A DNA stretch of 64,000 bases from Modicisalibacter muralis (GCF_900102945.1 NZ_FNGI01000014.1:1-64000); one strand, 5' to 3'; positions 1-10,160 are shown, counted from the stretch's first letter. Notes: generated by a model from the letters alone, not told the origin. Made by a program: numbers and translations.

Positions 1-2127
1 GACCCGGACGAGCTCAGCGCCCGAATCGACGCCTTCACCCGGCACCTGTCAGCGGATACCCAGGTCGAACGCCTCGGCTATACGTTGGCCTGCGGCCGCG
101 AGCAGGTCGGCAAGGTTTATGCCATGCGCAAGCGCGCCGTGGGCCTGCTGGGTAACGTCCAGGGCGAGAAGCGCCCGATCCCGTTCGTCGAAGACACCGC
201 CGTGCCGCCCGAGCATCTCGCCGACTACATCGCCGAGTTCCGCGCCGCGCTGGATGCGCGGGGCCTCGATTACGGCATGTTCGGCCACGTCGATGCCGGC
301 GTATTGCATGTGCGCCCGGCCATCGACATGAAGGACCCCGAGCAGGAAAGCCTGGTGCGTGAAATCTCCGACGAGGTCGCCGAACTGACCCACAAGTACC
401 ACGGCCTGCTATGGGGCGAGCACGGCAAGGGCGTGCGCTCGGAATACGCACCGACGTTCTTCGGCGAGCTCTACCCCACGCTGCAGCGCTTGAAGACGGC
501 CTTCGATCCGCGCAATCAATTGAACCCGGGCAAGATCGCCACACCGTCGTCTCTTTCCACTCCACCCGAAGACGTGGAGCCCTCTAACCCGCCCGAGACC
601 GCGGGGCCTTCTATCCCGTCCGAAGCCACGGGTAGAGCACCCACGACCGGTACCACGGCCACTGAAGAAGCGATCCGACTCGTCGATCCGGGCCTGCTAA
701 CCATCGATGGCGTACCCACGCGCGGCCAGCTCGACCGCCAGATCGACGAACGTGTCTGGCAGGCGCATGCCAGCGCGGTCTACTGCAATGGCAACGGCGC
801 CTGCTACAACTACGACCCCGATGACGCCATGTGCCCGTCGTGGAAGGCCACGCGGGAACGCATCCATTCGCCCAAGGGACGCGCCAGCCTGATGCGCGAA
901 TGGCTGCGCCTGCAAGGCAACACGGGTATCGACGTGGTCGAGGAATCGCGCAAGAAGAAAGCCGAAGGCGCCTGGGGCTTTATTCGCGACTTTCCGCTGC
1001 GGGTGAAAAACTCGATCCAGCAGCGGCGCGGCGAAGCGGATTTCTCGCATCAGGTCTACGACGCCATGGCCGGCTGCCTGGCCTGCAAGTCGTGTGCCGG
1101 GCAGTGCCCGGTCAAGGTCAACGTGCCGGAATTCCGCTCGCAGTTCCTCGAGGTCTACCACGGCCGCTACCAGCGCCCGCTACGCGATTACCTGATCGGC
1201 GGGCTCGAGTTCATGATTCCGCATCTGGCGTCGATCGCCCCGCTGTATAACGCCGCGCTGCAAAACCGCCTGATCGAGCGGCTGATGGCCAGGCACATCG
1301 GCATGGTCGATAGCCCGCTGATCTCGCGGGCCAGCCTCAAGAAACAGCTCGCCGCCTGGGGCATCAGCGAAGCCACACCGACCAGCCTGGGCCTGCTTAC
1401 CGAGCAGCAGAAGGCACGCAGTGTGGTCCTGGTCCAGGACGCCTTCACCAGCTACTTCGAGTCCCGGCTGGTGATGGACATCGTCGAGCTGCTGTCGCGC
1501 CTGGATATCCGCGTGTTCGTCGCCCCATTCAGCGCCAACGGCAAGCCGCTCAACGTGCAGGGCTTTCTCGGCGCGTTCGAGCGTACCGCCGAAAAACAGG
1601 CGCGGCGCCTGCGCAGCCTGACCGAATTCGGTGTGCCGCTGGTCGGCATCGACCCGGCGATGACGCTGACCTATCGCCAGGAATACGCCAAGGCGCTGGG
1701 GCCGGAGGCCACACCGGATGTCCTGCTGTTGCAGGAATGGCTGGTGACGCTGGGCCAGCGGCTCGTACCCAGCGACGTCGCGATCGACGACCCGGGTTTC
1801 CGCCTGCTCTCGCACTGTACCGAGAAAACCAATGCGCCCGGCTCGCCCAAGGCCTGGCAGCAAGTGTTCGCCGCCTTCGGCCTGGAACTCGAACTCGTCG
1901 ATACCGGCTGCTGCGGCATGTCCGGCACTTATGGCCACGAAGCGCGCAACGTCGAAACGTCGAAGACCATCTACGGCCTCTCATGGCAGGCGCTGGTCGA
2001 AGACGAAACCAATGCCGGGAAGCTGCTGGCCACCGGTTACTCCTGTCGCAGCCAGGCCAAACGCCTGTCCGACACACCTCTGGCGCATCCGCTGCAAGGC
2101 CTGCTGACAGCGATCAAACGGGCCTGA
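1..2127 (+). CDS. ydiJ: FAD-linked oxidase / Fe-S oxidoreductase, YdiJ family (3' part)
   Basis: The frame is open from base 1, so the N-terminal FAD-binding part lies outside the window; about 708 residues are visible of a family protein of roughly 1,000. The visible part starts in the C-terminal FAD-oxidase domain. It continues into a ferredoxin-like segment with CLACKSCAGQCP (a 4Fe-4S cysteine cluster) and ends in a cysteine-rich CCG-type domain with GCCGMSGTYGHE. The segment CNGNGACYNYDP is typical of the YdiJ family. Known of the family: E. coli YdiJ is a D-2-hydroxyglutarate dehydrogenase, and relatives oxidise D-lactate-like 2-hydroxyacids and pass electrons to the respiratory chain. 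A Pro/Glu-rich stretch around bases 545-650 looks like a linker that many family members lack. The substrate here is inferred only from family. Confidence 0.88.
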   Translation, partial: DPDELSARIDAFTRHLSADTQVERLGYTLACGREQVGKVYAMRKRAVGLLGNVQGEKRPIPFVEDTAVPPEHLADYIAEFRAALDARGLDYGMFGHVDAGVLHVRPAIDMKDPEQESLVREISDEVAELTHKYHGLLWGEHGKGVRSEYAPTFFGELYPTLQRLKTAFDPRNQLNPGKIATPSSLSTPPEDVEPSNPPETAGPSIPSEATGRAPTTGTTATEEAIRLVDPGLLTIDGVPTRGQLDRQIDERVWQAHASAVYCNGNGACYNYDPDDAMCPSWKATRERIHSPKGRASLMREWLRLQGNTGIDVVEESRKKKAEGAWGFIRDFPLRVKNSIQQRRGEADFSHQVYDAMAGCLACKSCAGQCPVKVNVPEFRSQFLEVYHGRYQRPLRDYLIGGLEFMIPHLASIAPLYNAALQNRLIERLMARHIGMVDSPLISRASLKKQLAAWGISEATPTSLGLLTEQQKARSVVLVQDAFTSYFESRLVMDIVELLSRLDIRVFVAPFSANGKPLNVQGFLGAFERTAEKQARRLRSLTEFGVPLVGIDPAMTLTYRQEYAKALGPEATPDVLLLQEWLVTLGQRLVPSDVAIDDPGFRLLSHCTEKTNAPGSPKAWQQVFAAFGLELELVDTGCCGMSGTYGHEARNVETSKTIYGLSWQALVEDETNAGKLLATGYSCRSQAKRLSDTPLAHPLQGLLTAIKRA

Positions 2128-2137
2128 CCCACCGACC

Positions 2138-2159
2138 GGGGCACCCGCCTGGGTGCCCC
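2138..2159. terminator. GC-rich hairpin after ydiJ-like gene
   Basis: Nine-base-pair perfect stem (GGGGCACCC / GGGTGCCCC) with a GCCT loop, 10 bp after the stop codon. There is no T-tract, so it is either a weak terminator or an mRNA 3'-end stabiliser. The rest of the gap to 2398 shows nothing clear apart from the ribosome-binding site of the next gene. Confidence 0.5.
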
Positions 2160-2398
2160 GCGCGCATCATTACACCCCACCCCGAGCGTAAGCGTTGACT
2201 GATATGCGTCACATGGAAGTGCGCCTACCTCTCACTAGGCTTAATCTTTGGCGTTTGAGGCCGATATTCAATAAAAAGCATGACCGGTGTCAGGTATTCG
2301 TCTGCGAAAGGCTTTCTTGACTCAGCCATGACACAGCGCATCATCCTCGCGGGCAATTCGCCGCACCGGAAACGGCACATCTGTGCGGAGGGCTCGCC

Positions 2399-3937
2399 TT
2401 GGAAACATATCCGCTATTTCAAAACCGCTATCGGCGGCTGTGGCAATGCCTTTTGCTGGTCATCGTCCTTGTCGCAGGGTTCGTGAATGCCGCGCCTGAG
2501 CAGCCAGTGGCGCAAAATAGCGAGGCCCCTGCGCTACATTTACTCACGGAAGAACTGCCACCCCTCAACTTTACCGAAAACGGCGAGATTCGCGGACTTT
2601 CCGTCGATATGATCCGGGAAATCCAGCGGCGTCTCGGCATCGAGTACCCGATACAGATGGTGCCCTGGGCGCGTGGTTACCATACGTTGCAGGAACGCCC
2701 CAATGTGGCGTTATTCTCTACCGCGCGCAGTAGCGAGCGCGAGGCTCTTTTCCAATGGGTCGGCCCGCTCACCAATCTCGCTTTCGTCTTCTACAAGCGA
2801 GCGGACTCGCCACTCGAGCTGGAAGACTTGGACGAGGCCCGCCAACTCGATGCCATCGCCACCTACCGTGACGATGTCCGCGAGCAGTTTCTCATCGAGC
2901 GCGGCTTCACCAATCTCGACAGCTCCACCAAGTTGATCAGCGGGGCCCGCAAGCTGCTGGAGGGGCGGGTCGATGTCTGGCTGGATTCCAACCTCTCGGC
3001 GCCCAGCGTCATGCGTCAGCTCGGCCGCTCACCCGATGCCATCGAGCGCGCGCTGGTTATTCACAGCGAGCCCATTTATATCGCCTTCTCGAAACAGACC
3101 TCGCCGGCTATCGTCTCGCGCTGGCAGCACGCGCTGGATGCCATGGCCCGCGATGGCACCTTCGCTCGGCTACATCGCCAATGGCTACCGAACGAGCCAT
3201 TGCCGACACGCATGGCCGCGCTGATCCCCTCCCCGGAACTGACCAATCACCCCTTGCAGCTCTATACCGAGGAGCTTCCTCCCTTCAACTTCACGCAGCA
3301 TGGCAAACCTACCGGCAAGTCGGTGGATATCGTGCATGAAATCCAGCGCCGCCTCTCGCATGACGCGCCTATCCAGTTCGTCCCCTGGACGCGTGGCTAC
3401 CAGACGGCACTCGAGTCGGCCAATGTCGGCCTGTTCACCACGGCGCGCACGACCGAACGTGAAGGCCTTTTCCAGTGGGTCGGGCCCATCGGGCATTCGA
3501 GGGTCCACCTCTACGCGCGCAGCGACGCCAATCTGACCGTGACCAGTCTCGAGGATGCCCGCCAACTAGGCAGCATCGGCACCTACGAGGACGATGCCGG
3601 CGAGCAGTTCCTCAGCGATCACGGCTTCACCAATCTCTATGGCCACCGCTCGCCGACCGCCGCACTGCGCAACCTGAAGGCCGGCCGCATTCAGCTCTGG
3701 GCCTCGGCGGAGGAGAATGCACGCGTCATCATCGCCCTGAGTGGGCATGACGCGAACGGCTTCGAGCCCGTTTACACCCTTTATGAAGTCGCTCACTACA
3801 TCGCCTTCTCTCTCGATACGCCCAAAAAAGTCGTTGCGCTATGGCAACAAACGCTGGATGCCATGCGCAAGGACGGCACCCTGGCGCGGATTCAGCAGCG
3901 CTGGCAAAACGCACCCTATCGGAACGCCTCGCCATGA
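2399..3937 (+). CDS. Secreted protein with two tandem solute-binding (SBP_bac_3-like) domains
   Basis: A 512-residue protein. The start is TTG at 2399, chosen because GGAGG lies about 8 bp upstream and the product then begins with a clear signal peptide (hydrophobic residues about 17-31). The mature part is two copies of one domain. Copy 1 opens [15 protein letters not shown] and copy 2 [15 protein letters not shown]; both continue with VPW-RGY and ST/TTAR--ER--LFQWVGP. The copies lie at about 2540-3190 and 3250-3905. Domains of this kind bind amino acids or similar small ligands in the periplasm. The stop codon overlaps the start of the hybrid kinase (ATGA), so the protein is probably the ligand-sensing partner of that kinase (inference). 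It could instead be a stand-alone binding protein, but no transporter gene is adjacent. Confidence 0.8.
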   Translation: METYPLFQNRYRRLWQCLLLVIVLVAGFVNAAPEQPVAQNSEAPALHLLTEELPPLNFTENGEIRGLSVDMIREIQRRLGIEYPIQMVPWARGYHTLQERPNVALFSTARSSEREALFQWVGPLTNLAFVFYKRADSPLELEDLDEARQLDAIATYRDDVREQFLIERGFTNLDSSTKLISGARKLLEGRVDVWLDSNLSAPSVMRQLGRSPDAIERALVIHSEPIYIAFSKQTSPAIVSRWQHALDAMARDGTFARLHRQWLPNEPLPTRMAALIPSPELTNHPLQLYTEELPPFNFTQHGKPTGKSVDIVHEIQRRLSHDAPIQFVPWTRGYQTALESANVGLFTTARTTEREGLFQWVGPIGHSRVHLYARSDANLTVTSLEDARQLGSIGTYEDDAGEQFLSDHGFTNLYGHRSPTAALRNLKAGRIQLWASAEENARVIIALSGHDANGFEPVYTLYEVAHYIAFSLDTPKKVVALWQQTLDAMRKDGTLARIQQRWQNAPYRNASP

Positions 3938-6360
3938 GCCGTCTCGCTGCATTGAGCGCCATGCGGGCACTGGCCAGGCGGCGGCCGCACCACACCCTGG
4001 CCGCCAAGCTGGTACTCATCGTCGTGCTCGGCACCACGGCGACCCTGGCGCTGTTCACCTGGGTCAAATTCCACGAGACGCAGGAAGAATTGACCCAACA
4101 ACTCGCACGCGATGCCGAACGCAGCGCACAGGTGCTCGCCGCCGCCATGAGCGTCCCCCTGTGGGATCTCGACAAGGGCGCGGCGAGGACCATTGCACAC
4201 GCCTTCATGAGCGAGCGCTCGCTACTGGGTGTCGAAATCACCGAGCCGCTGAGCGCCGACGATGATCGACCCGGGGCCACCTGGCTAGCCATGTGGCATG
4301 AAAAAGGCATCATGTCCCCGGTGCCGGCGATACCGGAGACGCTCCCCGGCGAGCGAATCGTCGCCAGCAGCGGTATCTACAAATCGGGGTTTGGCAACAA
4401 GAGCAAGCGTATCGGCAAAATCGATGTGTATGTCACCACGCGACCGCTGCAGGCAGCCTTGCGTGCATCGTTGCACGATCTGCTGATACAGATCGTTGTG
4501 CTCGATATCGTACTGATCCTGCTACTGACGCTGGTCATTCGTCGCGTTCTGCTCACGCCGCTGGGGCGGCTGCGTCATACCATGGACGAATTGCGGGCCG
4601 GCGACCTGAACGCTCGCGCGCAGGTTGATTCGCGCGACGAGGTGGGCGCGATTGCCGATACCTTCAATCGCATGGCCTCCGAGCTCGGGGGCAAGCAGTC
4701 GGAACTGGTCGAAAAGACCCAACGGCTCGAGACGCTGACCACCTATCAGGAAGAGCGCATCGCCGCACGCACCCACGAGTTGCGCCTGGCCAAGGAGCAG
4801 GCCGAGGCCGCCACCCAGGCCAAGAGTAAATTTCTGGCCAATATGTCGCACGAGATCCGCACACCGATGAATGGCGTGGTCGGCATGGTGGAACTGCTCA
4901 AGCAAACGCCACTGAGCGAACATCAGCGGGATTACCTGGCCACGCTTTCGAGTTCCGCGGAAGGGCTGTTGGCCCTGCTCAACGATGTGCTGGATATTTC
5001 CAAGATCGAGGCCGGCCATCTGCAGCTCGAAAACATCGCCTTCGATCTGCACGACAGGATGGAGCAGGTTCGCCATCTGGCCGAAGGCCAGGCCGTCGAC
5101 AAGCCACTCGATATCGCACTCGATTACGACACCAATGCACCACGCCAGGTGATGGGTGATCCGGTTCGCTTGCGCCAGGTACTGACCAACCTGGCCGGCA
5201 ACGCCGTCAAGTTCACCCATCAAGGGCGTGTATGCATTCGCCTGATCGTCAAGCGGCGCGACGAACGGCAGGCGACGCTGCGTTTCGAGGTAGAGGACAC
5301 CGGTATCGGTATCGATGACCGCGCGCGCGAGGCGATCTTCGATAAATTCACCCAGGCCGACGGTTCCGTGACCCGCCACTACGGCGGGACCGGCCTGGGC
5401 TTGGCGATCAGCCGCGAACTGGTCGAACTCATGGGCGGGCATCTCGGGGTAGCCAGTCAGCCGGGCAAGGGATCGGTTTTCTTCTTTACACTGCACTTGG
5501 CGTGTCTTGCCGACACCGTCAAGCAAGATGACTCGGCCCCCGCCCAAACGGCGGCGCCCCTGGCCAGCTTCGCTGCGCATGTACTGCTGGTCGAGGATAA
5601 CCGCACCAATCAGCGCGTCGCGCGGGAGCTGCTGCAAAGCCTCGGCTGTCGCGTCGATACCGCGGATAACGGCCAACGCGCGCTCGACGATTACCGCCCC
5701 GGCGTTCACGACACCATTCTCATGGACGCCAATATGCCGGTGATGGATGGCCTGGAGGCCACCCGTCGGCTACGCCTGCTGGAGGCCGACAGCGGCGCGC
5801 ATGTACCGATCATCGCGATGACCGCCCTGGCGATGCGCGAGGATCGCCAGCGCTGCCTGGATGCCGGCATGGACGACTATCTCGCCAAGCCGATCACTCG
5901 CCATGCGCTGCATACGCTACTGACTCGTTATCTGGCGACAACCGGCACGCCGATCGACGCACCGCCCTCGCCGCCTGCCGATGAGCCCGCCGCTCCTCAG
6001 GTACTCGACGAACGCCATTTGTCCAGCGTCGCTCAAGGCCAGCTCGAGGTCATCGAGGAAATCATCGATATGACATTGAACGATATGCCGGAAAGACTGC
6101 GCGAGGCCACCAGCGCGCTCGAGCATCAGGATGGACAAGCGGCTATCCTGAGCCTGCATTCGCTCGCCGGAATCGCCGGTAGTGTCGGTGGCCAGCAACT
6201 CGAAAAACTCGCCCGGGAACTGGAAGCCTTGGCCCGACATGGCGAACTCGACGACTGCCGCGAGCGCCAGCCGATGCTGGTTAAGGCAGTGGCGGCACTT
6301 TGCGACGCCTTGCATGACCAACGCGCCGCGCTAAGCGCCCCACGTCAAGAAAGACAATAA
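3934..6360 (+). CDS. Hybrid sensor histidine kinase (HAMP-HisKA-HATPase-REC-Hpt)
   Basis: An 808-residue inner-membrane kinase. ATG at 3934 overlaps the upstream stop. Order: membrane segment 1 (about 23-42), a periplasmic region of about 135 residues, membrane segment 2 (about 182-203), HAMP (about 204-257), HisKA with [11 protein letters not shown] (phospho-accepting His306), an ATPase domain with [10 protein letters not shown], a receiver with [11 protein letters not shown] (Asp598), and a C-terminal Hpt domain with LHSLAGIAG (His742). All phosphorelay residues are present, so a His-Asp-His relay to a separate receiver is expected. The likely target is the receiver-GGDEF protein 27 bp downstream. 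Known of the type: BarA/EvgS-like tripartite kinases. The signal is unknown; the overlapping gene for a double binding-domain protein suggests a small periplasmic ligand. Confidence 0.92.
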   Translation: MSRLAALSAMRALARRRPHHTLAAKLVLIVVLGTTATLALFTWVKFHETQEELTQQLARDAERSAQVLAAAMSVPLWDLDKGAARTIAHAFMSERSLLGVEITEPLSADDDRPGATWLAMWHEKGIMSPVPAIPETLPGERIVASSGIYKSGFGNKSKRIGKIDVYVTTRPLQAALRASLHDLLIQIVVLDIVLILLLTLVIRRVLLTPLGRLRHTMDELRAGDLNARAQVDSRDEVGAIADTFNRMASELGGKQSELVEKTQRLETLTTYQEERIAARTHELRLAKEQAEAATQAKSKFLANMSHEIRTPMNGVVGMVELLKQTPLSEHQRDYLATLSSSAEGLLALLNDVLDISKIEAGHLQLENIAFDLHDRMEQVRHLAEGQAVDKPLDIALDYDTNAPRQVMGDPVRLRQVLTNLAGNAVKFTHQGRVCIRLIVKRRDERQATLRFEVEDTGIGIDDRAREAIFDKFTQADGSVTRHYGGTGLGLAISRELVELMGGHLGVASQPGKGSVFFFTLHLACLADTVKQDDSAPAQTAAPLASFAAHVLLVEDNRTNQRVARELLQSLGCRVDTADNGQRALDDYRPGVHDTILMDANMPVMDGLEATRRLRLLEADSGAHVPIIAMTALAMREDRQRCLDAGMDDYLAKPITRHALHTLLTRYLATTGTPIDAPPSPPADEPAAPQVLDERHLSSVAQGQLEVIEEIIDMTLNDMPERLREATSALEHQDGQAAILSLHSLAGIAGSVGGQQLEKLARELEALARHGELDDCRERQPMLVKAVAALCDALHDQRAALSAPRQERQ

Positions 6361-6387
6361 ACAGTATCGAACAGGACAAGTACCGAC

Positions 6388-7350
6388 ATGACCACCGATG
6401 CCTCGCTGGAAATCCTCATTGCCGACGACGATCGCGTGCCTCGCCGGTTACTGCGGCGCATGCTCGAGCGCTGGGGGCATCGGGTCATCGAAGTCGAGAA
6501 TGGACTCCAGGCGTGGCAGGCGCTCAATGTCGAGAGCCCGCCGCATATCGCGATTCTCGACTGGATGATGCCGGGCATCGATGGCATCGAGCTGTGTCGG
6601 CGCCTCGATCAACGCGTCGACGCGCCGTTGGTCTACACCATCCTGTCCACCAGCAAGCGCGATGAGAGCGACCTGGTGCATGCACTGGACAATGGCGCCC
6701 ACGACTTCCAGAGCAAACCGATCAGCCCCGGTGAGCTGCAAGCCCGCCTTGCCGTCGGTCGGCGATTGGTGGAAATGCACGACCGCTTACAGGCGTCACT
6801 CAACGAGATGGAGCGCCTGGCCACCACCGACGTGCTCACCGGCATTGCCAACCGGCGACATTTCTACGCTTGCGCCAATCGCGCCCTCGACCAAGCCGGT
6901 ACGCGCGGCAATACGGTTTCCACGCTGCTGCTCGATGTCGACCGTTTCAAGGAAATCAACGACCGCTATGGCCATAGCGCGGGTGACAGCGCCCTGTGCC
7001 AGATCGCCACGCTGTGTCAGGGACTGCTGCGCCCCACCGACATGGTCGCCCGATTCGGCGGCGACGAGATCGTTATCCTGCTGCCTAATACCCTGCTCGA
7101 CGAAGCAGTCACAATCGCCGAGCGGCTGAGGCTGACGATCGCCAATACGGCGCTGCGTCTGGAAAATCGCGACCCGGCCAAGCTATCGGTGAGTATCGGC
7201 TGCGCCAGTTCCTCGGCGAGTGGCATCGGCATCGACGAACTGCTTGGCCGGGCGGATGCCGCGTTGCTGAAAGCCAAGAGCGAGGGACGCAATCGCGTGG
7301 TCTCTGACAGCGGGACGACCCAGAGCAGCCAGCCGCTAGGCTCTGTCTGA
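6388..7350 (+). CDS. Response regulator with receiver and GGDEF (diguanylate cyclase) domains
   Basis: A 320-residue PleD-like protein. The receiver has the acidic pocket ADDD near residue 12 and the phospho-accepting Asp58 in LDWMMPGIDG. The GGDEF domain has the signature GGDEI at 224-228, with Ile in place of the last Phe. The inhibitory-site motif RPTD (215-218) sits five residues upstream, so product feedback by cyclic-di-GMP is expected if it is active. The gene is 27 bp after the hybrid kinase and probably receives phosphate from its Hpt domain. The last residues (LGSV) and the stop codon come from the palindromic insertion that begins at 7336; without it the frame would run on into the 3' end of trpC on the opposite strand. 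Activity of the GGDEI variant is not certain from sequence. Confidence 0.9.
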   Translation: MTTDASLEILIADDDRVPRRLLRRMLERWGHRVIEVENGLQAWQALNVESPPHIAILDWMMPGIDGIELCRRLDQRVDAPLVYTILSTSKRDESDLVHALDNGAHDFQSKPISPGELQARLAVGRRLVEMHDRLQASLNEMERLATTDVLTGIANRRHFYACANRALDQAGTRGNTVSTLLLDVDRFKEINDRYGHSAGDSALCQIATLCQGLLRPTDMVARFGGDEIVILLPNTLLDEAVTIAERLRLTIANTALRLENRDPAKLSVSIGCASSSASGIGIDELLGRADAALLKAKSEGRNRVVSDSGTTQSSQPLGSV

Positions 7351-7482
7351 AAAGTCGACGAGCGAAGGCCAGAAAAGGCAAAAATCGGAGAAAAGGCGGA
7401 GTTTACATAAAGTAAATGAGTACTTTGAGCCGATTTTTTACGCCGTATGGCCAAGCGCAGGCAGTTTTCAGATAGAGACTAG
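7336..7482. mobile_element. MITE-like palindromic insertion between two convergent genes
   Basis: A 147-bp element. The ends are CTAG at 7336-7339 and CTAG at 7479-7482, which could be a 4-bp target duplication. Inside are terminal inverted repeats: GCTCTGTCTGAAAA (7340-7353) and the complement of TTTTCAGATAGAGA (7465-7478), matching at 12 of 14 positions. The interior is also an imperfect palindrome (AAAAATCGG near 7379 against CCGATTTTT near 7428; GTTTAC against GTAAAT). It has no coding capacity. Ends of this kind and a CTAG/YTAR target suggest mobilisation by an IS5-like transposase (inference). It supplies the stop codon of the GGDEF gene, covers that of trpC, and its hairpin could end transcription from both sides. 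Confidence 0.7.
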
Positions 7483-8285
7483 AAGAACAACCGCCTCAAC
7501 GCGGCGCCCGGATCTTCCTCGCGCATGAACGCCTCGCCAACCAGAAAGCCATTCACGTTGTATTCGCGCATATGCTCGACATCGCCGCGCGTATTGATGC
7601 CCGATTCGGTGACCACGGTAACGTCTTGCGGGACGCGTGACAGCAACTGGAATGTCGTCTCGAGGCTGGTCTCGAAGCTGTGCAAATCGCGATTGTTGAT
7701 ACCCACCAACGACAGATCGAGCGCCAGGGCGCGCTCCAGTTCATGGGCATCGTGGACCTCCACCAGTACGTCCATGTCCAACTCGTTCGCCTGGCGGTGC
7801 AGGTCCTGCATGCGTGCATCGTCGAGGGCGGCGACGATCAGCAGCACGCAGTCGGCGCCGATGGCCCGCGCCTCGCTGAGCTGATAGCCGTCGACGATGA
7901 AATCCTTGCGGATCGCCGGAAGCCCGCAGGCGTCACGCGCGGCGATCAGGTAATCCTCGTGACCCTGGAAGAAATCGGCATCGGTGAGTACGGATAAACA
8001 ACTGGCACCGGCCTCGGCATAGGCGCGGGCGATCTCCGCCGGCTGGAAGTCCTCGCGGATCACCCCGCACGACGGCGAGGCTTTCTTGATTTCGGCGATC
8101 ACCGCCGGGTCACCATCGGCAATGGTCCGGTTCAGCGCCTCGATAAAGCCGCGCGGCGCGCTCTGTTCGCGAGCGCGCTCAAGCAACGCTGCCTCGCTCA
8201 CCCGCGCGCGGCGCTCGGCGACTTCCTGTTCCTTGCGCGCCAGAATCCTGGCCAGAATGGTGGGTATCTTGTCGTGTGAACTCAT
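7479..8285 (-). CDS. trpC: Indole-3-glycerol phosphate synthase
   Basis: A 268-residue single-function enzyme converting CdRP to indole-3-glycerol phosphate in tryptophan synthesis. It has the usual (beta/alpha)8 landmarks: [12 protein letters not shown] near the N-terminus, [11 protein letters not shown], a DADFFQG loop, [16 protein letters not shown] and TESGI. The length is normal for the family. An AGGAAG sequence precedes the ATG at 8285. It is the last gene of trpGDC, 32 bp after trpD, so it is controlled by the attenuator upstream of trpG. Its stop codon lies inside the palindromic insertion. Confidence 0.97.
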   Translation of the reverse strand: MSSHDKIPTILARILARKEQEVAERRARVSEAALLERAREQSAPRGFIEALNRTIADGDPAVIAEIKKASPSCGVIREDFQPAEIARAYAEAGASCLSVLTDADFFQGHEDYLIAARDACGLPAIRKDFIVDGYQLSEARAIGADCVLLIVAALDDARMQDLHRQANELDMDVLVEVHDAHELERALALDLSLVGINNRDLHSFETSLETTFQLLSRVPQDVTVVTESGINTRGDVEHMREYNVNGFLVGEAFMREEDPGAALRRLFF

Positions 8286-8317
8286 GGCAATCTTCCTGAG
8301 AGGGCCTGGCGCCAGGC

Positions 8318-9343
8318 CTACTGATGATCGATGAAAACGCGGCTGAAATTGGCCAGTTCGCGCATTTTTTCAAGCGCCATTCCCGAATCCTGAGCATCCT
8401 GCGCCAATGCCACGCCCTCCTTGAGGTTGTCGGCGATGCCGGCCGCATACAGTGCCGCACCGGCATTCAGCGCGACGATATCCGCCGCCGCGCCCTCGCC
8501 TGCCAGCGCTTCCTTGACCAGCCGCAGGCTGTCTTCGGCGGTCACCACCTTGAGCGCATCCAGCGACTGGCGCGCAATGCCGAGTTCCTCGGGCGTGATC
8601 ACGTATTCGCTGATTTCGCCGCCCTTGAGTTCGGCGACTCGGGTCGGCGCCGCCAGCGATATTTCATCCAGGCCATCCTCGGAGTGAACCACCAATACAT
8701 GCCGGCTACCCAGCCGCCCCAACACCTCGGCCATCAGCGGCACCAGGCTCGGCTGATAGACGCCCAGCAACTGATGCTGTGCACTGGCCGGATTGGTCAA
8801 TGGGCCAAGAATGTTGAAGATGGTGCGCACGCCCATTTCACGGCGTGGTCCGATGGCATGACGCATCGCCTGATGATGCATGGGCGCGAACATGAAACCG
8901 ACACCGATCTGCTCGATGCAACGCGCCACCTGCTCGGGATCGAGATCCAGCTTGATACCGGCGACATCGAACAGATCGGCGCTACCCGACGACGACGACA
9001 CGCTGCGATTGCCATGCTTGGCGACATGCCCGCCAGCGGCGGCGACCACGAAGCTCGACGCGGTGGAGACATTGAACAGGTTGGCGCCGTCGCCGCCGGT
9101 GCCGACGATGTCCACCAGGTCATCGAGTTCGACGTTGACCGGGGTCATCAACTCGCGCATGACCTGAGCCGCCGCCGCCACTTCATCGACCGTTTCGCCC
9201 TTCATCGACAGGCCAATCAGAAAACCGCCGATCTGCGCGTCACTGGCTTCGCCGGTCATGATGTCGTGCATCACCGCGTGGGTGTCGGCGTAGCTCAGGT
9301 TTCGACCGCGCATCACCGCGTCGATTGCCTCTCGCATCTGCAT
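8318..9343 (-). CDS. trpD: Anthranilate phosphoribosyltransferase
   Basis: A 341-residue enzyme joining PRPP to anthranilate. The PRPP-binding loop DIVGTGGDG is at residues 78-86, followed by NFSVSTAS-type helix residues (NVSTASSFV) and KHGNRSVSS, all diagnostic. AAGGAG lies 7 bp before the ATG. It is the middle gene of the trpGDC operon, 36 bp after trpG. It is not fused to the glutaminase, unlike the E. coli TrpD; this is the pseudomonad/oceanospirillad arrangement. Confidence 0.97.
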   Translation of the reverse strand: MQMREAIDAVMRGRNLSYADTHAVMHDIMTGEASDAQIGGFLIGLSMKGETVDEVAAAAQVMRELMTPVNVELDDLVDIVGTGGDGANLFNVSTASSFVVAAAGGHVAKHGNRSVSSSSGSADLFDVAGIKLDLDPEQVARCIEQIGVGFMFAPMHHQAMRHAIGPRREMGVRTIFNILGPLTNPASAQHQLLGVYQPSLVPLMAEVLGRLGSRHVLVVHSEDGLDEISLAAPTRVAELKGGEISEYVITPEELGIARQSLDALKVVTAEDSLRLVKEALAGEGAAADIVALNAGAALYAAGIADNLKEGVALAQDAQDSGMALEKMRELANFSRVFIDHQ

Positions 9344-9379
9344 CTTGGGTCTCCTTGGGTAGCGGCGCTGAAAATCGTA

Positions 9380-9970
9380 TCAGGAACGCGAGCGCTCGAG
9401 AAAATTGGCCAATAACTGGTGTCCCTGACGGGTCAGGATCGACTCGGGATGAAACTGCACGCCCTCGATATCCAGGGTTCGATGGCGCAACCCCATGATC
9501 AGCCCCGGAGTCACGTCGCCGTCATCGACCCAGGCGGTGACTTCGAGTTCATCCGGAAAACTCTCGGCGGCCACTACCAGTGAATGGTAGCGGGTCACTT
9601 CCAGCGGATCGTCGAGACCGCTGAACACACCCTCGCCGCGATGGCGAATCTTCGACGTCTTGCCATGCATAACCTGTGGTGCACGCACCACCTCGCCACC
9701 GAACACCTGGCCAATCGCCTGATGGCCCAAGCACACCCCGAGTATCGGCAGTTTGCCGGCGAAATGGCGAATCACCTCGAGCGAAATGCCCGCTTCGTTG
9801 GGCGTACAAGGCCCCGGGGAAATGACGATATGGCTCGGCGCCAGGCGTTCGATATCGTCCAGCGAAAGCGCATCGTTGCGATGAGTCTCGACCTCGGCAC
9901 CCAGTTCGGCCAGGTACTGTACGATATTGAAGGTAAAACTATCGTAATTGTCGATCATCAACACAGGCAT
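9380..9970 (-). CDS. trpG: Anthranilate synthase glutaminase component (TrpG/PabA type)
   Basis: A 196-residue class I glutamine amidotransferase that delivers ammonia to TrpE. The nucleophile is Cys80 in GVCLGHQA; the oxyanion loop SPGPCTP and the catalytic His-Glu in QFHPESIL are present. It opens with [12 protein letters not shown], typical of TrpG/PabA. The enzyme probably also serves PabB, as in related bacteria (family knowledge). First gene of trpGDC; AAAGGG precedes the ATG. Expression should depend on the attenuator at 10017-10124. Confidence 0.96.
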   Translation of the reverse strand: MPVLMIDNYDSFTFNIVQYLAELGAEVETHRNDALSLDDIERLAPSHIVISPGPCTPNEAGISLEVIRHFAGKLPILGVCLGHQAIGQVFGGEVVRAPQVMHGKTSKIRHRGEGVFSGLDDPLEVTRYHSLVVAAESFPDELEVTAWVDDGDVTPGLIMGLRHRTLDIEGVQFHPESILTRQGHQLLANFLERSRS

Positions 9971-10016
9971 AACGATAACCCTTTGAAATAAAACATATAA
10001 TCAATATCACAGACAC

Positions 10017-10040
10017 AAAAAAACCGCCCTCGCGGCGGCC
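10017..10040 (-). terminator. Attenuator terminator of the trpGDC leader
   Basis: Read on the minus strand: stem CCGCC, loop GCGAG, stem GGCGG, then seven T residues. It lies between the leader peptide and trpG. The 3' partner of the competing antiterminator, CGCCGCG, overlaps the left arm of this hairpin. Confidence 0.88.
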
Positions 10041-10073
10041 TTTTCATTCCTACGAGGATAGCGCCGCGCTGTG

Positions 10074-10124
10074 TTAAGCGCGCCACCACTGCAGGCTTGA
10101 ATGTGACTGTACTGATAGTTTCAT
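10074..10124 (-). CDS. trpL: trp operon leader peptide with tandem Trp codons
   Basis: A 16-residue reading frame on the minus strand: MKLSVQSHSSLQWWRA then TAA, with two adjacent TGG codons three codons before the end. Downstream RNA can form three mutually exclusive stems: CGCGCT/AGCGCG around the stop codon (1:2), CGCGGCG/CGCCGCG (2:3, antiterminator) and the terminator CCGCC/GGCGG (3:4). This is the classical ribosome-stalling attenuator: when Trp-tRNA is short, stalling at the TGG pair favours 2:3 and transcription enters trpGDC. The gene is too short for ordinary ORF calling. An AGG lies 7 bp before the ATG. Confidence 0.88.
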   Translation of the reverse strand: MKLSVQSHSSLQWWRA

Positions 10125-10131
10125 GCGCCTA

Positions 10132-10160
10132 ATACTGCGGCCGGCCGCACGGCCTGTCAA
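10132..10160 (-). promoter_or_regulatory. Candidate sigma-70 promoter of trpL-trpGDC
   Basis: On the minus strand a perfect -35 TTGACA (10160-10155) is 17 bp from a moderate -10 CAGTAT (10137-10132). It points to the leader peptide. The expected start point would fall within a few bases of the leader ATG, so the leader mRNA may have almost no 5' untranslated region, or the real -10 is elsewhere. Confidence 0.5.
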
